A stretch of DNA of 64,000 nt from Candidatus Brevundimonas phytovorans (lineage in GTDB: Bacteria; Pseudomonadota; Alphaproteobacteria; Caulobacterales; Caulobacteraceae), in assembly GCA_029203145.1 (NCBI GenBank), contig CP119309.1, positions 2,501-66,500 on the forward strand, read 5' to 3'. A model generated the notes under the pieces. The model did not search any database. It was not told where the DNA came from and saw only the letters and a program-made list of their open reading frames with translations. Made by a program: the position numbers and the translations under genes. Of the stretch, positions 57,521 to 64,000 are shown in pieces (position 1 is the stretch's first letter; each line of letters starts with the position of its first letter).

Positions 57521-58405
57521 ATGGACGCCCTGGCCCTGTCGGCGCCGCGGCGCCTGACCATTCCCATCGACAACCGCTGGGGCGCAGGCGAGATGGCGGT
57601 GCTGGATTTCGGCGATCCGGCGCGCCCGGTGGACCTGATCTTCACTCACGCCAACGGCTTCAACGCCTACGCCTGTCGCTCCCTGCTGCAGCCCCTGTCC
57701 GGCGCCCTGCGCATCTGGGCGCCGGACCTGCGCGGTCACGGCCGCACCCGGCTGCCGGCGCGGCCCGAGGGGCGGCGAAGCTGGAAGGATCACCGCGACG
57801 ACCTGATCGCCCTGCTGGACGCCGTGGACGGTCCGCCGGTGGCCCTGGCCGGCCATTCCATCGGCGGGACCAGCGGCCTGCTGGCGGCGGCGGAACGGCC
57901 TGAGCGGGTGTCCCGCCTACTGCTGCTCGATCCGGTGATCTGGCGGCGTGAGGTGGTTCTGGCCATGAGCCTGCCTCTCCTGGGACAGCTGGCGGGGCGC
58001 AACCCTATCGTGCTGGGCACTCGCAAGCGTCGCGCCCTGTTCGACAGCCGCGAACAGGCCCTGGCCGCCTATCGCGGGCGCGGGGCGTTCAAGGGCTGGT
58101 CCGACCTCATGCTGGCCGACTATCTCGTCGACGGCCTGGTCGAGACCGACCGGGGCTTTGAGCTGACGTGCGCTCCAGCCTGGGAGGCGTCCAACTACGC
58201 CGCCCAGTCTCATAATCCTTGGCGGGCGCTGCGACGGTTTCCGGGCGGGGTGCGCATCCTGAAGGCCGAGAGCGGGTCCCTGTGCGCGGTTCCGACAGGC
58301 GTGTCCGCATCGCGGCGGGTCGAGACCGTGGCGGGCGGCGGCCACCTCTTTCCCATGACCCATCCCGACATCGTGCGCGACGCCCTGCTGGACGTGGCGG
58401 TCTAA
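57521..58405 (+). CDS. Alpha/beta hydrolase
   Basis: 294 residues. Oxyanion and nucleophile elements FTHANGFNAYACR (HG-type) and GHSIGG (Ser at about 112); C-terminal His in GGGHLFPMTHPD (about 272). Cytosolic esterase, lipase or epoxide-hydrolase-like; substrate unknown. Starts 5 bp after the Zur-like gene, suggesting cotranscription. Confidence 0.88.
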   Translation: MDALALSAPRRLTIPIDNRWGAGEMAVLDFGDPARPVDLIFTHANGFNAYACRSLLQPLSGALRIWAPDLRGHGRTRLPARPEGRRSWKDHRDDLIALLDAVDGPPVALAGHSIGGTSGLLAAAERPERVSRLLLLDPVIWRREVVLAMSLPLLGQLAGRNPIVLGTRKRRALFDSREQALAAYRGRGAFKGWSDLMLADYLVDGLVETDRGFELTCAPAWEASNYAAQSHNPWRALRRFPGGVRILKAESGSLCAVPTGVSASRRVETVAGGGHLFPMTHPDIVRDALLDVAV

Positions 58406-58461
58406 GCCGTTCGCGCTTCGGGGCTTGTCCTTGCGCGGTTCGGTGCTAGGCCTGGGACGCC

Positions 58462-58932
58462 ATGTCGCCCGCCGCCTCCTCCAGTCTGTCGCGCCTGCTC
58501 ATCGGATCGCTGATCGGCGCCGTGATCGGCCTGATCCTGCTGGCGCTCGGTGTGGCCATCCTGTGGAACGCGGCGGACCAGAGGCTGGCGGCGCCCGCCT
58601 CCGACGCTCCCGCCCCGGCATCGACGCCTCCGGTCGTGCGAGAACCGACGACGGCTGTCGCGGCCTCGCCCGTGCCCTATCCGGCCGTGGCCCCCGGATC
58701 GGCGCGGCCGCCGACGCCGGCCGCCGTCGAGCCGCCGCCTCGGGCGGCGACCTCGATCTGGCGCTCCATCTTTGATGATGAGGCCGAGGCCCCGCCCAGC
58801 GCGCCGCCGGCGCCCGCTGCCCCGCCCGCCGCCGTCCGTCCCGAGCCCCGCCCAGCCGCGCCCTCTACGTCCAGAACGGCGCCCAGAGCGGCGCCCGAGG
58901 CCCAGCGTCAGGACGACAGCCTCTTCTTCTGA
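58462..58932 (+). CDS. Hypothetical single-pass protein with Pro/Ala-rich tail
   Basis: 156 residues. One N-terminal membrane helix (about 11-33, IGSLIGAVIGLILLALGVAIL) then a low-complexity Pro/Ala region (45-150) of the kind that spans the periplasm, ending QDDSLFF. Not recognised. The long low-complexity part follows base composition, so conservation should be judged on the helix and the terminal residues. Confidence 0.6.
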   Translation: MSPAASSSLSRLLIGSLIGAVIGLILLALGVAILWNAADQRLAAPASDAPAPASTPPVVREPTTAVAASPVPYPAVAPGSARPPTPAAVEPPPRAATSIWRSIFDDEAEAPPSAPPAPAAPPAAVRPEPRPAAPSTSRTAPRAAPEAQRQDDSLFF

Positions 58933-58936
58933 TGCC

Positions 58937-60100
58937 TCAGCTCAGGCGGGCGCAGGCGTGGATCAACCGCTCCACGTCTTCCTCGGACTGATACAGGCCG
59001 AAGCCGAAGCGGATCACGTCGTCGCGCACGTCGGTGACGACGTTCATGTGCTGCAGGTCGGCCTTCCAGCGCGCGGCCTCGTCCGAGCGCAGGGCCAGGA
59101 AGCGGGCGCGCGGCGCGTCGCCCTCGACCGGATTGAGGATTTCGGCCTGCGACAGGGGGCCGGCCTCGCCCGCCTGCACCGCCGCCTGGAACCGGGCCTG
59201 ATGCCGGCGCGCATGGGCGGCGACGTCGGCGGTGGTCAGGCCCTGGTCGTCCAGCATCCGGCGCACGGCGTTGAGGCGATAGAGGGCGCTGACGTCGAAG
59301 GTGGCGCCCCAGAAGCGGCCGCCGTCGGTGCGGTACTGGACCCCGCCGGGCGGGCCTTCCAGATGGCCGAACTCGGCGAACCAGCCGGTGATGACCGGGC
59401 GCGGGCAGAAGCCGGGCGGGGCATGCAGGAAACAGGCGCCTTCGCCCGCCATGGCGTATTTGTAGCCGCCCGCCAGATAGAAGACCTTGTTCGCCACCGC
59501 CGACAGGTCGGTCGGCATGGCCATGAAGCCGTGGTAGCCGTCGACCACCACCCAGGGGCCTGCAGGATCGGCCAGAGCCGCCAGCTCGGCCACGGCGTCG
59601 AACACCTGGCCGGTGCGGAAGAAGATCTGGCTGACCAGGATCAGGTCATGACCGCCCGCCTTGGCCGCCGCCACGAAGCGCTCGGCGAAGGTGGCGAAGG
59701 GATGCAGCGGCACGCGCGTGACCACGGCCTCTCCGGCCTCTTCCCAGCGTTCCGACTGGCGGCGGAAGGAGTGGAACTCGCCGTCGGTGGACAGGATGCG
59801 CACCGGCTTTGTCTCTACGCCCGAAACGATCCGCAGCAGGATGTCGTGGGTGTTGGGCGCAAAGATCAGACTGTCGGGCGAGGGCAGGTTCAGTTCCTTG
59901 GCCACATGCTTCTGCGCCTCGGGAATGACCTCGCCGAAGATCAGGTCCCACTTGCGGTCGGCGAAGCGGTTGGCCTCGGCCCAGGCCTGGACCTGGGCGT
60001 CGAAGCTGGCGTCGGGCCACAGGTGATGGCTGTGGGCGGCGAAATGCAGCCGCTCGGGATCGAGACCCAGGGCGCGCGAGAAGAGGGGCTTGTAGCTCAT
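58937..60100 (-). CDS. PLP-dependent aminotransferase class V, kynureninase-like
   Basis: 387 residues. The PLP lysine lies in GGYKYAMAGEG (about 214), Asp in VVVDGYHGFMA binds the pyridine nitrogen, and FAPNTHDILLRIVSG forms the phosphate site. Overall pattern (HFAAHSHHLWPD; SQIFFRTGQVFD) resembles kynureninase, which yields anthranilate or 3-hydroxyanthranilate plus alanine. No other tryptophan catabolism genes are nearby, so another C-C lyase or desulfurase-type substrate remains possible. Confidence 0.83.
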   Translation of the reverse strand: MSYKPLFSRALGLDPERLHFAAHSHHLWPDASFDAQVQAWAEANRFADRKWDLIFGEVIPEAQKHVAKELNLPSPDSLIFAPNTHDILLRIVSGVETKPVRILSTDGEFHSFRRQSERWEEAGEAVVTRVPLHPFATFAERFVAAAKAGGHDLILVSQIFFRTGQVFDAVAELAALADPAGPWVVVDGYHGFMAMPTDLSAVANKVFYLAGGYKYAMAGEGACFLHAPPGFCPRPVITGWFAEFGHLEGPPGGVQYRTDGGRFWGATFDVSALYRLNAVRRMLDDQGLTTADVAAHARRHQARFQAAVQAGEAGPLSQAEILNPVEGDAPRARFLALRSDEAARWKADLQHMNVVTDVRDDVIRFGFGLYQSEEDVERLIHACARLS

Positions 60101-60140
60101 CCCCCGACCTTACCCGGATCAGCGTATGGCCCAATAGAAA

Positions 60141-60171
60141 AGAGGCGGCTCCGCCATGCGAACCCGCCTCT
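60141..60171. terminator. Hairpin upstream of the kynureninase-like gene, downstream of secA
   Basis: AGAGGCGG / CCGCCTCT stem (60141-60148 and 60164-60171). For minus-strand secA the plus-strand AGAAAA before it gives a T-containing tail, so it probably terminates secA. Confidence 0.65.
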
Positions 60172-60244
60172 CTCACATCATGTGTTCGGCGCTCAAGCCG
60201 CGAGCGACCGCGTCGCGAGCGTAGCGCCGCGCGGCAGCGCCCTA

Positions 60245-63097
60245 CTAGATCAAACTACCGTGGCAGTGCTTGAACTTGCGACCCGAGTGGCAGGGGCAGT
60301 CGGCGTTGCGGCTGGTGCGTTCCCAGCCGACGGGCAGGGCCTCGACCGGCAGCTTGGAGCGGTCGTCGCCGGTCAGCATGCCTTCCGGGTTCTGGGCCGA
60401 CGGATTGGTCATCTCGTTCTCGCCGGTGCCGGGGTTCAGGTGGATTTCCTGGAACTCGGGCATCTCCATGGCCGGCGGGGCCTCGAAGCGGAACTCGACC
60501 GTCATCAGCCAGCGGGTGACGTTGTGGCGCAGGTCGTGCAGCAGGGTCTCGAACAGGTTGAAGGCTTCGGTCTTGTATTCGTTCAGCGGGTCGCGCTGGC
60601 CATAGCCGCGCAGGCCGATGACGCCGCGCAGGTGGTCCAGATGGACCAGGTGCTCGCGCCACTGCATGTCGATCATCTGCAGCATGAACTGCTTTTCCAG
60701 ACCGCGGGTCTGGTCGGCGCCGATCTGCTCCAGACGCTCGGCGGCGCGGGCGTCGGCGGCGGCGTTGATGCGCTCCTCGATCTCTTCGTTCGAGACGCCT
60801 TCCTCGGCGGCCCATTCCTTGAGCGGCAATTCCAGGCCCAGGGTCGAGCGGACCTTCTCGTCCAGGCCGTCCATGTCCCACTGCTCGGCATAGGCCTTGG
60901 GCGGCATGTAACGTTCGACCAGGTCGGACACGACGTCGAGGCGGAAGTCCGTGACCAGTTCCGACAGATCGGTGGAGTCCATGAACTCCTGACGTTGCTC
61001 GAACACGGCCTTGCGCTGGTCGTTCACCACGTCGTCGTACTTCAGCACGTTCTTGCGCATGTCGTAGTTGCGGGCTTCGACGCGCTTCTGGGCGGTTTCG
61101 ACGGCGCGGTTCAGCCAGGGGTGGCTGATGGCCTCGCCCTCGGCCACGCCGAAGGACTTCATGATCGAGTCCAGACGGTCGCCGGCGAAGATGCGCAGCA
61201 GGTCGTCCTCGCACGACAGGTAGAATTTCGAGGTGCCGGGGTCGCCCTGACGGCCGGTGCGGCCGCGCAGCTGGTTGTCGATGCGGCGGCTTTCGTGGCG
61301 CTCGGTGCCCAGCACGAACAGACCGCCGGCGGCCAGGGCCGTCTCGCGGTGAACGGCGATCTCGGCCCTGTACTGGGCTTCAACGGCGGCCAGGGCCTCG
61401 GGCGTGACCTCGATCGCCATGTTGCGCTGTTCCTGGGTCCAGCGCTGGATGCGCATCTCCAGGTTGCCGCCCAGCTGGATGTCGGTGCCGCGGCCGGCCA
61501 TGTTGGTGGCGATGGTCACGGCGCCGGGCAGACCGGCGTCGGCGACGATATAGGCTTCCTGCTCGTGCTGGCGCGCGTTCAGGACGTTGTGCGGAATGCC
61601 GCGGCCGGTGGCGTAGGTGATGTCATAGGCGTCGTCGCCGACCTTCTGCGCTTCCTTCTCGCGGCCGGCGTATTCGGCCTTGAGGGTGCGGCCGGTCTCG
61701 ACCTTGTACTCGTAGGACTTGAGGACGTCGGACAGTTCCTCGGACTTCTCGATCGAGACGGTGCCGACCAGGATCGGCTGACCCTTGACGTGGCATTCGG
61801 CGATCTGGGCGGCGATGGCCGCGTTCTTTTCCCTGAAGGTGCGATAGACCTCGTCGTCGTAGTCCTTGCGCAGGACCGGACGGTTGGTCGGCACTTCCAG
61901 GACGTCCATCTTGTAGATGTCGAGGAATTCCTGGGCTTCGGTCGCGGCCGTGCCGGTCATGCCGGACAGCTTGTCGTAGAGGCGGAAGTAGTTCTGGATC
62001 GTCACCGAGGCCAGGGTCTGGTTCTCGGGCATGATCTTGACGTCTTCCTTGGCCTCGATGGCCTGGTGAAGACCTTCGGACAGGCGGCGGCCCGTCATCA
62101 TGCGGCCGGTGTATTCGTCGATCAGGACGATTTCGCCGGCCTTGATGATGTAGTCCTTGTCGCGCGTGTAGAGGGTGTTGGCGCGCAGGGCCTGGTTGAC
62201 GTGGTGGACCAGGCTGACGTTGGCCGGGTCATAGAGGTCGGTGGTGTCCTCGGCGAAGTGACCGCCGGCCTCCAGCATCTCCTCGATGCGTTCCGACCCC
62301 AGCTCGGTCAGCAGGGCCTGGCGCTGCTTCTCGTCCAGATCATAGGTGGCCTTGTCGACGATCAGTTCCTTCACGATCGTGTCCACGATCTTGTAGAGGT
62401 CCGAACGGTCCTCGGTCGGGCCCGAGATGATCAGCGGCGTGCGCGCCTCGTCGATCAGGATGGAGTCGACTTCGTCGACGATGGCGAAGTGGTGGCCGCG
62501 CTGCACCATCTCGCGACGGTCATAGACCAGGTTGTCGCGCAGGTAGTCGAAACCGAATTCGTTGTTGGTGCCGTAGGTGATGTCGGCGTTGTAGGCCGCC
62601 TGACGCTGGCCCTGCGACAGGCCGTTGACGATGACGCCGACCTCCAGGCCGAGGAAGCGATAGACCTTGCCCATCGTCTCGGCGTCGCGGCGCGCCAGAT
62701 AGTCGTTGACGGTGACGACGTGCACGCCCTTGCCCGACAGGGCGTTCAGATAGACCGGGGCCACGGCCACCAGGGTCTTGCCTTCGCCGGTGCGCATTTC
62801 GGCGATGCCGCCTTCATGCAGGATCATGCCGCCAGCCAGCTGAACGTCGTATTGACGCTGACCCAGCACCCGCTTGGACGCCTCGCGCGCCACGGCGAAG
62901 GCTTCGTTCTGCAGCTTGTCCAGGCTCTCGCCGGCCTCGATGCGGTCGCGGAAGGTCTGCGTCATCATGCGCAGTTCGTCGTCCGAGAAGGCCTCGAACC
63001 GGGCTTCCAGGGCGTTGATCTTTTGCGCCTGGGCCTGGAAGGCCTTGACCTTGCGGTCGTTGGAGGAGCCGAGGATTTTCTTGGCGAAGCCGAGCAT
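60245..63097 (-). CDS. secA: Preprotein translocase ATPase SecA
   Basis: 950 residues from ATG 63097 (MLGFAKKILG, the normal SecA start; the frame extends further upstream without support). Walker A GEGKT at 104-108, DEAD-like motif DEVDS, preprotein-binding and helical scaffold domains, and a C-terminal zinc-binding SEC-C tail (CPCHSGRKFKHCHG) that contacts SecB and ribosomes. Drives Sec-dependent export with SecYEG. Monocistronic; the 273-bp gap to the divergent isomerase gene shows no ORF that I can support. Confidence 0.97.
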   Translation of the reverse strand: MLGFAKKILGSSNDRKVKAFQAQAQKINALEARFEAFSDDELRMMTQTFRDRIEAGESLDKLQNEAFAVAREASKRVLGQRQYDVQLAGGMILHEGGIAEMRTGEGKTLVAVAPVYLNALSGKGVHVVTVNDYLARRDAETMGKVYRFLGLEVGVIVNGLSQGQRQAAYNADITYGTNNEFGFDYLRDNLVYDRREMVQRGHHFAIVDEVDSILIDEARTPLIISGPTEDRSDLYKIVDTIVKELIVDKATYDLDEKQRQALLTELGSERIEEMLEAGGHFAEDTTDLYDPANVSLVHHVNQALRANTLYTRDKDYIIKAGEIVLIDEYTGRMMTGRRLSEGLHQAIEAKEDVKIMPENQTLASVTIQNYFRLYDKLSGMTGTAATEAQEFLDIYKMDVLEVPTNRPVLRKDYDDEVYRTFREKNAAIAAQIAECHVKGQPILVGTVSIEKSEELSDVLKSYEYKVETGRTLKAEYAGREKEAQKVGDDAYDITYATGRGIPHNVLNARQHEQEAYIVADAGLPGAVTIATNMAGRGTDIQLGGNLEMRIQRWTQEQRNMAIEVTPEALAAVEAQYRAEIAVHRETALAAGGLFVLGTERHESRRIDNQLRGRTGRQGDPGTSKFYLSCEDDLLRIFAGDRLDSIMKSFGVAEGEAISHPWLNRAVETAQKRVEARNYDMRKNVLKYDDVVNDQRKAVFEQRQEFMDSTDLSELVTDFRLDVVSDLVERYMPPKAYAEQWDMDGLDEKVRSTLGLELPLKEWAAEEGVSNEEIEERINAAADARAAERLEQIGADQTRGLEKQFMLQMIDMQWREHLVHLDHLRGVIGLRGYGQRDPLNEYKTEAFNLFETLLHDLRHNVTRWLMTVEFRFEAPPAMEMPEFQEIHLNPGTGENEMTNPSAQNPEGMLTGDDRSKLPVEALPVGWERTSRNADCPCHSGRKFKHCHGSLI

Positions 63098-63370
63098 GGG
63101 CGATCCGGTAAGGCGGTCGAGCGGCTGAAGGCTCTGGAACAGGAAGCGCCGCCGTCTGAAGGCCCGGATCGACAACGGTCCCGGCGACCCCCGAAATCCG
63201 GGGCGTGCGCAGGGGCCGCGCAGACGATCGAAAACCCCTCGACTTGGGCGCAGTCGGGACTTAAGCACCGCCCTAACCCCTGTCAACGCGAGGGGCTTTC
63301 GACGGCTTGCTGCGACGGGCCTTCGGGTCTCTGTTTTTCGCCCCTTATCGCCTTTTGGCCGGAGCGCCCG

Positions 63371-64000
63371 ATGCGTCTTTCGCGCCCTGTTTTCCGAACC
63401 CTGCGGCCGGTGCTGGCCTCGGCCCTGCTGGCCCTGACCCTGACGGCCGCCTGCGGGCGCGGCGACGCCGAAACCCCGCCGGAAAGGAATGATCTGGTCG
63501 TGGCCCGGGTGCTGGACCGCTCGGTCTGGGCCTCGGACGTGCGTCGCGAAGCCGTGGCGCAGGGGCTGCTGGGCGAAGGCGAGCCGCTGGACGTCAAGTC
63601 CGAGCTGTTCCGCCGCGTGCTGGACGAGGTGGTCGATCAGAAACTTCTGGCCGCCGAGGCCCGCCGTCGCGGCCTGGACAAGAGCGCCGCCGCCCAGCGC
63701 CGGCTCGAGGCGGTGCACGAACGCATCCTCGGCGACATGCTGGTGGAATCCGTCGTCAGCGGCGCGGTGTCGGACCAGGCGGTCGAGCGCCTTTATCAGG
63801 AACAGCAGCGCCGGGCCCAGACGACGGAGGAGGTCCGGGTCCGCCTGATCCTGTCGCATACGAAGGAACAGGCCGACGCCGTGGTCGGCGTCCTGGGGCA
63901 GGGGGCCGCCTTCGAGGCCGTGGCCGCCCAGCGCTCGGTCGATGACGCCACCCGCTATTCCGGCGGCGACCTGGGCTATTCCACGCTCGACGTCCTGCCC
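63371..64000 (+). CDS. Parvulin-type peptidylprolyl isomerase, lipoprotein (partial)
   Basis: First 210 residues of a gene that runs off the window. N-terminal lipobox LTAAC (Cys about 28) after a hydrophobic leader. A SurA-N-like chaperone domain follows (VVARVLDRSVWASDVRREAV; LDEVVDQKLLAAEARRRGLD) and then the start of a PpiC rotamase domain (VRVRLILSHTKEQADAVV; SGGDLGYS). Assists folding of secreted or outer-membrane proteins. Divergent from secA, which is also an export function. Confidence 0.88.
   Translation, partial: MRLSRPVFRTLRPVLASALLALTLTAACGRGDAETPPERNDLVVARVLDRSVWASDVRREAVAQGLLGEGEPLDVKSELFRRVLDEVVDQKLLAAEARRRGLDKSAAAQRRLEAVHERILGDMLVESVVSGAVSDQAVERLYQEQQRRAQTTEEVRVRLILSHTKEQADAVVGVLGQGAAFEAVAAQRSVDDATRYSGGDLGYSTLDVLP

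Noticed and set aside
63129..63153. EcfG-type promoter starting at GGAAC near 63135 upstream of secA
   Set aside because: No CGTT occurs 16-17 bp downstream.
63098..63859. N-terminal extension of SecA toward 63859
   Set aside because: SecA proteins begin at MLGFAKK-like sequence (63097); the extension is antisense to the parvulin gene and of shadow composition.

Overview
The window comes from a GC-rich alphaproteobacterium, most likely a member of the Caulobacterales close to Brevundimonas or Caulobacter. This is inferred from the rRNA style, the complete PhyR/NepR/EcfG/PhyK stress locus, abundant TonB-dependent receptors and a SapC-family protein. I see no insertion sequence, prophage or CRISPR array.

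Layout. (1) 1-3390: the 3' part of an rRNA operon (spacer, 23S, 5S, initiator tRNA, terminator). (2) 3.4-12.7 kb: an XRE-cupin regulator divergent from a peptide-utilisation operon (TonB receptor, prolyl oligopeptidase, DUF885 hydrolase, APC permease). (3) 12.8-48.1 kb: a catabolic island of about 35 kb with two TonB receptors, a sulfatase, four acyl-CoA-dehydrogenase-fold enzymes, a flavin reductase, two CoA ligases, two class III CoA-transferases, a thiolase, a fused hydratase/3-hydroxyacyl-CoA dehydrogenase, hotdog and crotonase hydratases, LeuCD-like dehydratase, an HMG-CoA-lyase-like enzyme, a kinase/DUF6285 pair resembling LvaAB, an MFS carrier and two MarR regulators. (4) 48.2-50.2 kb: alanine dehydrogenase, a small membrane protein and an entericidin-like lipoprotein. 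(5) 50.2-54.4 kb: the general stress response locus. (6) 54.4-64 kb: ordinary genes (CurA-like reductase, SapC, Fur/Zur-type regulator, hydrolase, kynureninase-like enzyme, SecA, parvulin-type isomerase running off the end).

Two regulatory networks can be read directly. In the island, a 15-bp palindrome GTCAA-N5-TTGAC (twelve copies, one or two mismatches allowed) sits at every promoter region from 15.1 to 48.1 kb and nowhere else that I noticed. It ties about 30 genes into one putative MarR regulon for an unidentified substrate entering through the two receptors. The enzyme set suggests CoA activation, beta-oxidation, handling of a 4-hydroxyacyl-CoA by phosphorylation, reduced-flavin oxygenation and possibly ring cleavage.

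In the stress locus, five EcfG-type promoters (GGAAC-N16/17-CGTT) lie before nepR, phyR, the entericidin-like gene, a small membrane gene and a promoter-to-terminator unit without an ORF. The last (about 54273-54386) is a structured, C-rich small RNA candidate resembling the Caulobacter stress RNA GsrN. The shared operator regulon and this small RNA are the most interesting items in the window.
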